From Tissierellia bacterium (GTDB taxonomy: Bacteria > Bacillota > Clostridia > Tissierellales > Sedimentibacteraceae), in contig JAQVRY010000072.1 of assembly GCA_028700795.1 (NCBI GenBank), positions 1 to 5,021 on the forward strand: a DNA stretch of 5,021 bases, read 5' to 3'. Made by a program: the position numbers and the translations under genes. Under the pieces are notes generated by a model, which worked only from the letters and a program-made list of their open reading frames with translations, searched no databases and was not told the DNA's origin. Within the stretch, counting starts at the first letter, position 1, and each line of letters opens with the position of its first letter. This document shows positions 1 to 5,021 of the stretch, piece after piece.

Positions 1-30
1 GCTGTAAATAAAGCTGTCTATAGTGATACT

Positions 31-732
31 TCAAAATTCAATAGACTGATTATTGATATCTACTAAGTATTTTTTACAAGTTCCTTGGAATCTGTTTGTA
101 ACCAATTCTTCAATATCTCTCGCAGCTTCATATAATGATGAACCTTCCTCATATTCAAAGCCTACAAGCTGAAAAAATACATCTGTGCTGTTAAGTGTCA
201 GTTTCCCTAATTCACTTTGCCTCCAGAGCCATTTATTGGTTTGAACTACATTACCGCTTGTAAATATAAGCTCATTTTCTTCCACATCCTCATATTCTTC
301 CGAACCGAAGGGTAAAAAAACATCTCCTTTTCTGCTGTAGCGTACCTCTAAGTCTTCATGGATGTCTATTAAATCATGTCCGCCCAATGATATTACTTTT
401 TCTATGGATACTGCATTGCATAAATCCACCAATGCATTTATAACCGGCAGCTGTCCGCCTTTTACAATTCTTTTAAACATTGCTTCCACTGAAGGAGGAT
501 ATTTGTTTGGGTTAATACCTGAGCTCTTCACAACTTCTCTGTATAGTCTTACATTATTCAAATCCCTTATTTCATTAGGTTTGATTTCCCCTCTCATTTT
601 GGCTTCTGCCGCTCTCAGTCTTTCTTCATCTTCAGGTCTTGTATCCGAATTCTTAATATTATTTCCAATTAGTATTCCAAATTTTATTTCAGGATTTAAT
701 TCAAATACAGAGCTGTCAATTGTATATTTCAT
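31..732 (-). CDS. B3/B4 tRNA-binding domain protein (PheT-like, stand-alone)
   Basis: A 233-residue soluble protein that resembles the B3/B4 domain of the phenylalanyl-tRNA synthetase beta chain, here as a free-standing protein (the COG3382 type). Family hallmarks are visible. Residues 63-110 carry YREVVKSSGINPNKYPPSVEA, then the stretch around KGGQLPVINALVDLCNAVS. Residues 116-124 read SLGGHDLID, and residues 168-173 read WLWRQSE-like sequence, a signature of the domain. In PheT this domain is the editing site that hydrolyses mischarged Tyr-tRNA(Phe). For free-standing copies a role in binding or editing mischarged tRNA or a related aminoacyl compound is inferred, and the substrate is unknown. 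No signal peptide or membrane segment is seen, so it is cytoplasmic. The ATG start is supported by AAAGGAG (740-746) seven bases upstream. It lies 36 bases after the E2-like gene on the same strand and probably shares its transcript. The family call is firm; the function is not. Confidence 0.88.
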   Translation of the reverse strand: MKYTIDSSVFELNPEIKFGILIGNNIKNSDTRPEDEERLRAAEAKMRGEIKPNEIRDLNNVRLYREVVKSSGINPNKYPPSVEAMFKRIVKGGQLPVINALVDLCNAVSIEKVISLGGHDLIDIHEDLEVRYSRKGDVFLPFGSEEYEDVEENELIFTSGNVVQTNKWLWRQSELGKLTLNSTDVFFQLVGFEYEEGSSLYEAARDIEELVTNRFQGTCKKYLVDINNQSIEF

Positions 733-768
733 CTTTTTTCTCCTTTCAGTTCAATCGTATTTTAACAC

Positions 769-1641
769 TTATTGGGCAATTGCCTTTTTGATATTTTGTG
801 TCTTTGGCGCTTTTTGAACAAGTTCTGATTCCAGTAGATGAGGATTATAGAAGAATTTCTCCAAAAGCTTGAAGGATCTTGCATAATACACGCCGTCACA
901 GATTCTCTCATCCATTGTATAACCTATTTCGCAGCATTTTTTAATTACTACCTGTTCATTCTCTACTATAGGAAGTTTTACTGTTTTACCAAGAGCAGCG
1001 AATAAGCCCGTAGTTCCAAAATCGTAAAGATGATGATAGATGTACTGAGTATCAATTGACTTTAAATAAGTGAAAAACATTGTAGTATGAAACGGGCTTG
1101 CATTAATGATACTTTTAGGAAGTAAGTTATGCATATCCATCGCCTTGAGAATTTTAACCAATACTTTCTTCACAAATCCAGGCATAGACATTACCATTTC
1201 GGCAAGCTTGTCGGTGTCTGTACCTTCATTGAAGGATAATGCTTTAGCTATGTTCTTATCTATAACTTCCGCAATTTCAAAAATGTTTTCTTTACCTGTA
1301 AATTCAAATTTAACGGTTGTTTCTTCTCCTTCATCTCTAAGTGAACGTTTAACAGCCATTGAAACATAAATCTTATCTCTTTGATAGATTTGATTGTTCA
1401 TAACAAAACGGTTAAGCTGTGGCCTCTCTGCAATAAGTCTTACATAAGCAGCAATGAAAACATGCATGTAACTAAAACTATAACCGTATTGTTTTTTTTC
1501 TAAAATATATTTATCAATGCTTTCAGCTGGAAAAACCTGCTTTGAAAAATTTTGTGAATCACTTCTCTTTTCCATGACATAAGGAATTATTTTCATAAAA
1601 GGTTTTAAATCTTTAAGTAAATATCCGTCACTTCTTCTCAT
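769..1641 (-). CDS. E2 acyltransferase-like (CAT superfamily) protein, catalytic His replaced
   Basis: A 290-residue protein (from the ATG at 1641) with the fold signature of the 2-oxoacid dehydrogenase E2 catalytic domain and chloramphenicol acetyltransferase. The N-terminal part (DLKPFMKIIPYVMEKRSDSQ, residues 11-30), the middle YHHLYDFGTTGLFAALGK (about 212-229) and the C-terminal motif region match clostridial proteins usually named 'E2 subunit'. It has no lipoyl domain, no subunit-binding domain and no E1 or E3 neighbours, so it is not a normal dehydrogenase-complex component. The active-site motif, normally DHRxxDG, reads DERICDG at residues 244-250: the catalytic His is Glu, while Asp249 and Gly250 remain. 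Acyl transfer by the standard mechanism is therefore doubtful. The frame stays open upstream to a GTG at 1698, but the ATG at 1641 is preferred. GGAGGG at 1647-1652 lies five bases ahead of it, and the extra 19 residues come partly from a repeat. The B3/B4 gene follows after 36 bases. Confidence 0.82.
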   Translation of the reverse strand: MRRSDGYLLKDLKPFMKIIPYVMEKRSDSQNFSKQVFPAESIDKYILEKKQYGYSFSYMHVFIAAYVRLIAERPQLNRFVMNNQIYQRDKIYVSMAVKRSLRDEGEETTVKFEFTGKENIFEIAEVIDKNIAKALSFNEGTDTDKLAEMVMSMPGFVKKVLVKILKAMDMHNLLPKSIINASPFHTTMFFTYLKSIDTQYIYHHLYDFGTTGLFAALGKTVKLPIVENEQVVIKKCCEIGYTMDERICDGVYYARSFKLLEKFFYNPHLLESELVQKAPKTQNIKKAIAQ

Positions 1642-1646
1642 ATAAG

Positions 1647-1652
1647 CCCTCC
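1647..1652 (-). promoter_or_regulatory. Ribosome binding site deciding the E2-like gene start
   Basis: On the minus strand this reads GGAGGG, followed by CTTAT and then ATG at 1641. It is the only good Shine-Dalgarno sequence near the 5' end of this gene. The upstream in-frame GTG at 1698 has no comparable purine run at the right distance. This favours a 290-residue product over one of 309 residues. The protein similarity begins only after this ATG (RRSDGYLLKDLKPF), which agrees. Confidence 0.8.
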
Positions 1653-1683
1653 ATAAATTTACCGGATTCTGCAATTCAGAGAG

Positions 1684-1714
1684 CCCCTTTTGTGTCACCT
1701 AAAGGTCCGTCCCC
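1684..1714 (-). repeat. Probable dispersed GGGGACGG / GTGACACAA intergenic repeat copy
   Basis: Read on the minus strand, this 31-base stretch begins GGGGACGGACC, passes through TTTAGGTGACACAAAA and ends GGGG. From memory of clostridial genomes it resembles a family of short intergenic repeats of the form GGGGACGGT(T/C)C...TGTGTCAC, often seen in many copies and near REP-type (Y1) transposases. Only one clear copy is in the window, so the repeat status rests on recognition and not on comparison within the sequence. It is G/C-rich compared with the AT-rich flanks, which fits an inserted element. It lies in the 5' leader of the E2-like gene, between the predicted promoter and the ribosome binding site. 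It contains a short ACCT/AGGT palindrome at its centre. Confidence 0.5.
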
Positions 1715-1733
1715 GAAATACCCAGCTAATCGA

Positions 1734-1762
1734 AGAATACCACATTTTTGTTATGTTATCAA
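1734..1762 (-). promoter_or_regulatory. Candidate sigma-A promoter of the E2-like / B3-B4 unit
   Basis: On the minus strand, TTGATA (1762-1757) and TATTCT (1739-1734) are separated by exactly 17 bases. They match the -35 consensus at five of six positions and the -10 consensus at four of six. A transcript would start near 1727, giving a leader of about 85 bases that includes the repeat at 1684-1714. A second TTGATAA lies 13 bases further upstream (1775-1769), making a direct repeat. No clear terminator separates this site from the amidohydrolase gene, so readthrough from that gene could also feed the downstream pair. Confidence 0.4.
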
Positions 1763-1805
1763 TTGTTTTTATCAAGTTATTTAAGCACCAATTCAATGAT
1801 TTGAG

Positions 1806-3434
1806 TTATTGTTTTCTATAAACTAATTCTCCATCAACATATGTTTCTAAAACCTTAGTATTTAAAATTTCTTCATTATCAGTTAAATTGTATAAGTCCT
1901 TATTTAACAAAATAAAATCTGCAAGCTTTCCTTTTGTTATGGAGCCCTTAATGTGTTCTTCACCTGATGCATAAGCTCCTTCTATTGTATATGCCTTTAA
2001 TGCTTCATCAATAGTAAGCTTTTCATTAGGAAGATAAACCTTTTTATCCTCTCTTATAGTATTCTTTCTTTCTACTGCAAGATAAATATTTGGCATAGTA
2101 TCGAATCTTTCTACCGGACAATCCGTCCCCAAGGATGTGTGAATTCCTTTATCAATCATTGATTTCCATGCATATGATGTTTCTGCCAATTCTTTTCCTA
2201 CTCTGTCATATACAATATACATGTCGAAATCTACAAATATTGGCTGGACATAAGTCAATACATTTAATTTTTGAATACGTCTTAGTATTCCTTCATCTGT
2301 TACTTGGCAGTGGACTATTCCATGTCTCGGATAGTGCGCAGGATCATTTTTTTGAGCATATTCTATTGCATCCAATGCCATTTCTATTGCCCTGTCTCCT
2401 ATTCCATGTATTGCCACAGGACAATTGTTCTTATGTGGTAGCAAGACCAACTGGTTTAATTCATCCTGTGTGAATGTCTCGATTCCCTTTGTGGATGGAG
2501 CATCATTGTAAGGATTCCTAAGGGCTGCAGTTCTAGCCCCAAGGGAGCCGTCACAAAGGAGCTTAATGCAGCTTACTCTATATTTATTGTTACCATAGCC
2601 ACGATTAAAACCTTTTTTAAAGAATGTTTTTAATTTATCTATTTCTGTAATTAAGCACTGCTCACCTAAGCGGATGTTCAGCTTTCCTTCTTCATCTAAT
2701 TCTTTGAATGCTTGAAATAGTAACTCATAGTTTCCAATGGTATATCCAATGTCATCTGTCTGTATTGACGTTATGCCCTGTGCTAAGGCATAATGCTGTG
2801 CTTCATCCATTAAATTTTTTAACGTTTCTAATTTAATAGTAGGTATATGTCTTTTAACAATAGACACTAGACCTTCCTTAATTACCCCGTTTGGTTCTCC
2901 GTCAGACAATGTTTCAACTAAATCTCCGTATTCTTTCGCTGTTTCTTTATTTAAACCCACCCTTTTTAACGCTGCAGAATTTAAGACTCCTATATGAAAG
3001 CAAGTACGCATAATCACCGCAGGTATATCACCTGTAACACTGTCTAAGTCAAATTTATTTGGAAACCTTTTTTCTTCTATAAAAAAATCCTGATTCCATC
3101 CTTCCCCTTCAACCCAGGAATCATCACAAGGCTCTCTCCTTTCAAGGTTTTCCTTAATACGCCCCTTGATTTCTTCAATGCTTCTTACCCCTGTTAAGTT
3201 GATATTTTTCAAGCTTTTAGCAAAATACAGAAAATGCATATGAGAATCATTGAAGCCCGGCATTACAAAATGACCCTTTAAATCCATTTCAATGAAGTTT
3301 TGATTTTTTAAAAAGTTTTTAGCACCAGATTCAGTTCCTACATAGGCAAATTTATTATCTTTTACAACAAATGCATCTGCAGTCGAAACTTCATCCATTG
3401 TATGGATGTTACCGTTTTTAAATAATGTAATCAA
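1806..3434 (-). CDS. YtcJ-type metal-dependent amidohydrolase (amidohydrolase family 3)
   Basis: A 542-residue cytoplasmic hydrolase of the amidohydrolase superfamily, in the branch that includes YtcJ and N-substituted formamide deformylase (NfdA). The small beta-sandwich half is formed by both ends: MITLFKNGNIHTMD at the start and GSITKGKLADFILLNKDL at residues 497-514. The TIM barrel lies between. Candidate metal ligands and catalytic residues are His65 and His67 (DSHMH), Lys291 in KLLCDGSLGARTA, His343 (AIHGIGDRA), His371 or His375 (RHGIVHCQV) and Asp438 (SLGTDCPVERFD). All core residues appear intact and the length is normal for the family, so it should be active on C-N bonds of an amide or related compound. 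The actual substrate cannot be read from the sequence. The start is a TTG; AGGGGG at 3441-3446 lies six bases upstream, and the family N-terminus begins right there. It diverges from the MATE gene across 138 bases. Confidence 0.92.
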   Translation of the reverse strand: MITLFKNGNIHTMDEVSTADAFVVKDNKFAYVGTESGAKNFLKNQNFIEMDLKGHFVMPGFNDSHMHFLYFAKSLKNINLTGVRSIEEIKGRIKENLERREPCDDSWVEGEGWNQDFFIEEKRFPNKFDLDSVTGDIPAVIMRTCFHIGVLNSAALKRVGLNKETAKEYGDLVETLSDGEPNGVIKEGLVSIVKRHIPTIKLETLKNLMDEAQHYALAQGITSIQTDDIGYTIGNYELLFQAFKELDEEGKLNIRLGEQCLITEIDKLKTFFKKGFNRGYGNNKYRVSCIKLLCDGSLGARTAALRNPYNDAPSTKGIETFTQDELNQLVLLPHKNNCPVAIHGIGDRAIEMALDAIEYAQKNDPAHYPRHGIVHCQVTDEGILRRIQKLNVLTYVQPIFVDFDMYIVYDRVGKELAETSYAWKSMIDKGIHTSLGTDCPVERFDTMPNIYLAVERKNTIREDKKVYLPNEKLTIDEALKAYTIEGAYASGEEHIKGSITKGKLADFILLNKDLYNLTDNEEILNTKVLETYVDGELVYRKQ

Positions 3435-3462
3435 CTCTATCCCCCTGTTATCTTTTTACTTG

Positions 3463-3471
3463 ATTATATCA
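3463..3471 (-). promoter_or_regulatory. Extended -10 promoter of the amidohydrolase gene
   Basis: On the minus strand this reads TGATATAAT, a perfect TATAAT preceded by the TGn of an extended -10 element. No good TTGACA-like box is found 16 to 18 bases upstream, which is common for extended -10 promoters. Transcription would start near 3456, giving a short leader of about 20 bases before the TTG start codon at 3434. The box lies inside a hyphenated palindrome (3460-3472), so a repressor could cover it. Confidence 0.55.
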
Positions 3472-3510
3472 AAAAAAAGCAATTAATGATACATTGTTCA
3501 AAATATTTTC

Positions 3511-3542
3511 TTGTTTTAATATATCATAATCTATAGTATAAT
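3511..3542 (+). promoter_or_regulatory. Promoter of the MATE gene, strong -10 and weak -35
   Basis: A perfect TATAAT at 3537-3542 lies about 30 bases before the GTG start. The nearest -35-like box is TTGTTT at 3511-3516, but its 20-base spacer is longer than the ideal 17, so this half is uncertain. A second, weaker arrangement is TTGTTC at 3494-3499 with TAATAT at 3517-3522, spaced by 17 bases. Transcription from the first would start near 3549. An imperfect promoter next to inverted repeats would fit control by an activator or a repressor. Confidence 0.5.
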
Positions 3543-3572
3543 ATCACTATTATTACAAAAGCGGAGGCAGAA

Positions 3573-4907
3573 GTGGACTACATCAATCCATTGGGTTCAG
3601 AAAGAATATCAAAACTTTTATTTAAGTTTTCAGTACCTGCTATTGCGGGCATGATGGTAAATGCATTATACAACGTTGTTGATAGAATATATATCGGAAA
3701 CAGTCCTGATATGGGCACTGACGGAATTGCAGGAATTACAGTCGGATTTCCTATTATGATAATATTTTTGGCTTTAGGAGTTTTATTTGGAGTTGGAGGT
3801 GCTACAAACTTTTCTATAAATTTAGGAAGAAAAAAATATTCAGAAGCCGAGAATTATTTAGGTAATACTTTTTCATTGCTTATTTTAGCGGGTGTTTTTT
3901 TCGCCATATTGCTACATATAAACTTAGAAGCTATACTGCTTTTATTCGGAGCCAGCGAAGCAATCCTTCCTTTTGCCATGGAATATATGAGAATAATTAC
4001 ATTTGGAGCACCATTTCACATAGTCAGTATTGGAATGAACCACTTTATACGCGCGGATGGAAACCCGAAATTAGCCATGTACACTATGTTTTTAGGTGCG
4101 GGAACAAATATTATTTTAGATCCTATATTTATTTATGGTTTCAAAATGGGGATGTCAGGAGCTGCTTTGGCAACCATTATTTCTCAATTTTTTTCATTCT
4201 TATGGGTTACTTCATATTTTATAGGAAAACGAAGCAGAAATAAATTGAAAATCCAATATTTGAAGCTTAAATTAAATTTGACAGTCAAAATTGCAACCTT
4301 AGGTTTGCCCGGGTTTTCTCTTCAATTGGCAACTAGTGCATTAAACGCAATATTAAACAAAAGCTTAGTTTTTTACGGTGGGGACATTGCTGTTTCGGGA
4401 ATGGGAGTCATTAACAGCATACAAACGTTGCTGATAATGCCGATTGTAGGCTTAAACCAAGGTGTCCAGCCAATTATTAGCTTTAATTTCGGTGCCAAAA
4501 ATATTGAAAGAGTAAAGGATGCCGCAAAATTAGCTATAAAGATTGCAACAATAATTGTTACCTTTGGATTTGTTATTACAAGGTTGTTTCCTGTACAATT
4601 GATATCATTGTTTAACAGAGACCCGGAATTAATAGAATTTGGAAGCTCATCAATATTTGCATGGTTTTTATGTTTCCCTGTTGTAGGCTTTCAAATTGTA
4701 GGTTCAAACTTCTTTCAAGCAATAGGCAAGCCGAAATCCGCAATGTTATTAACCCTTACAAGACAGTTGATTTTGTTAATACCTGCAATCATACTATTCC
4801 CAAAATTCTGGGGTGTACAGGGAATACTTTATGCAGCACCCTTCGCAGATTTCTTCTCATTTTTGTTAACAGCCACATTCTTTTATATAGGAATAAAAAA
4901 ATTATAA
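3573..4907 (+). CDS. MATE family efflux transporter (multidrug / Na+ or H+ antiporter)
   Basis: A 444-residue integral membrane protein, the usual length for a bacterial MATE pump with twelve membrane helices in two related halves. It would export cationic drugs, dyes or metabolites in exchange for Na+ or H+. Visible family features include LLFKFSVPAIAGMMVNALYNVVDRIYIG in the first helix region (Asp37) and the highly typical stretch IRADGNPKLAMYT at 159-171. They also include ILDPIFIYG with acidic Asp183, the second-half IVGLNQGVQPIISFNFGAKN at 291-310, and FFQAIGKPKSAM at 390-401. A positively charged linker near 219-235 (GKRSRNKLK) joins the two halves on the cytoplasmic side. It resembles the MepA/NorM-type and DinF-like broad group, but the exact subfamily and substrate cannot be told. 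The GTG start at 3573 has GGAGG at 3563-3567 with a five-base spacer. No frameshift or truncation is seen. It diverges from the amidohydrolase, and transcription ends at the hairpin at 4970-5006. Confidence 0.93.
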   Translation: MDYINPLGSERISKLLFKFSVPAIAGMMVNALYNVVDRIYIGNSPDMGTDGIAGITVGFPIMIIFLALGVLFGVGGATNFSINLGRKKYSEAENYLGNTFSLLILAGVFFAILLHINLEAILLLFGASEAILPFAMEYMRIITFGAPFHIVSIGMNHFIRADGNPKLAMYTMFLGAGTNIILDPIFIYGFKMGMSGAALATIISQFFSFLWVTSYFIGKRSRNKLKIQYLKLKLNLTVKIATLGLPGFSLQLATSALNAILNKSLVFYGGDIAVSGMGVINSIQTLLIMPIVGLNQGVQPIISFNFGAKNIERVKDAAKLAIKIATIIVTFGFVITRLFPVQLISLFNRDPELIEFGSSSIFAWFLCFPVVGFQIVGSNFFQAIGKPKSAMLLTLTRQLILLIPAIILFPKFWGVQGILYAAPFADFFSFLLTATFFYIGIKKL

Positions 4908-4942
4908 TAATCTATAAAAAAGTAGCTGGCAACTTCTGCTTA

Positions 4943-4960
4943 GGGTGACCTATGTCACCC
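4943..4960. repeat. Perfect 7-bp hairpin GGGTGAC/GTCACCC downstream of the MATE gene
   Basis: GGGTGAC (4943-4949) and GTCACCC (4954-4960) form a perfect inverted repeat around a four-base CTAT loop. It is followed by GGTG at 4964-4967, which could pair with CACC at 4956-4959 in an alternative fold. There is no T tract directly after it, so it is not itself a good terminator. Its TGTCACC core is shared with the putative repeat at 1684-1714 (TGTGTCACC). It may be a related repeat remnant or a transcript-end stabilising structure. Confidence 0.45.
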
Positions 4961-4969
4961 TTCGGTGTA

Positions 4970-5006
4970 AAAATGCATGGAACCATTAAACGGTTCCGTG
5001 CATTTT
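4970..5006 (+). terminator. Intrinsic terminator after the MATE gene, probably bidirectional
   Basis: A 15-bp stem is formed by 4970-4984 and 4992-5006, with the 7-base loop ATTAAAC. Its core is GGAACC/GGTTCC, with a single T-G wobble at 4978/4998. The outer part pairs AAAA with TTTT, and on the plus strand the stem ends in TTTTATTCTC, a usable U-rich tail. The minus strand also ends in a run of T (the complement of 4969-4973), so it could stop transcription arriving from a gene beyond the right edge. It lies 62 bases after the MATE stop codon. Confidence 0.85.
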
Positions 5007-5021
5007 ATTCTCTCACATATT

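Larger units (their letters stand above)
3435..3572. promoter_or_regulatory. Divergent control region between amidohydrolase and MATE genes
   Basis: This 138-base, very AT-rich gap holds back-to-back start signals for both flanking genes. It also contains inverted repeats that could bind a regulator. One is ATTAATGATA at 3482-3491 facing TATCATAAT at 3522-3530. Another is the perfect palindrome AAAATATTTT at 3500-3509, midway between them. A third is TTGAT-TAT-ATCAA at 3460-3472, lying over the leftward -10 box. With this base composition some of these may occur by chance. No regulator gene is present in the window. Confidence 0.45.

Noticed and set aside
1..30. Possible terminator after the B3/B4 gene
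   Set aside because: The 30 bases downstream of the stop show no stem-loop with a T tract; the true end lies beyond the window.
362..817. Open frame of 151 codons on the plus strand
   Set aside because: It lies opposite the B3/B4 gene, whose protein is clearly recognisable. Its translation looks like a hydrophobic shadow with no family features.
1106..1369. Open frame of 87 codons on the plus strand
   Set aside because: It is fully antisense to the E2-like gene and has no family resemblance.
2135..2473. Open frame of 112 codons on the plus strand
   Set aside because: It is antisense to the well-conserved core of the amidohydrolase, and its translation is rich in Leu, His and Cys as expected for a shadow frame.
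1806..3434. Specific assignment of the amidohydrolase as N-substituted formamide deformylase or AepA-type regulator
   Set aside because: Family motifs support only the superfamily branch. Names taken from single characterised members are unreliable for substrate.
3460..3509. Palindromes in the divergent gap as a phage or plasmid attachment or origin site
   Set aside because: There is no integrase, replication gene, iteron array or duplicated flank. Short AT-rich palindromes in a promoter region are more simply operator-like or chance.
4661..4948. Open frame of 95 codons in another plus-strand frame over the end of the MATE gene
   Set aside because: It overlaps the conserved C-terminal helices of the MATE protein and has no recognisable sequence of its own.

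Overview
This is an AT-rich window with ordinary Gram-positive expression signals: GGAGG-type ribosome binding sites, GTG and TTG starts alongside ATG, and TATAAT-like -10 boxes. Protein similarity by eye and base composition point to a low-GC member of the Clostridia or a related anaerobic Firmicute. The genus cannot be fixed from the sequence.

Layout: four genes. Three lie on the minus strand and one on the plus strand. Reading the minus strand in its own direction, a YtcJ-type metal-dependent amidohydrolase (3434 to 1806, TTG start) is followed by a 164-base gap. Next comes a small protein built like the catalytic domain of 2-oxoacid dehydrogenase E2 / chloramphenicol acetyltransferase (1641 to 769). 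After 36 bases comes a B3/B4 (PheT-like) tRNA-binding domain protein (732 to 31). The last two probably share a transcript. On the plus strand a MATE-family multidrug/Na+ antiporter (3573 to 4907) diverges from the amidohydrolase across a 138-base control region. It ends in a strong hairpin terminator near the right edge.

The genes do not make an obvious single pathway. The amidohydrolase and the MATE pump share a divergent promoter region and might be co-regulated, but no regulator gene is present in the window. The E2-like and B3/B4 genes look like a two-gene unit of unknown purpose.

Points most worth a second look: (1) the E2-like protein carries Glu where the family's catalytic His should be (DERICDG instead of DHRxxDG), and it has no lipoyl domain. 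(2) The longest reading of that gene starts inside what looks like a dispersed GGGGACGG...GTGACACAA repeat, so its start should move to the ATG at 1641, which has a good ribosome binding site. (3) The divergent promoter region contains spaced inverted repeats. I see no CRISPR array, RNA gene, complete mobile element or clear multi-gene defence system, and nothing that I would call a new system.
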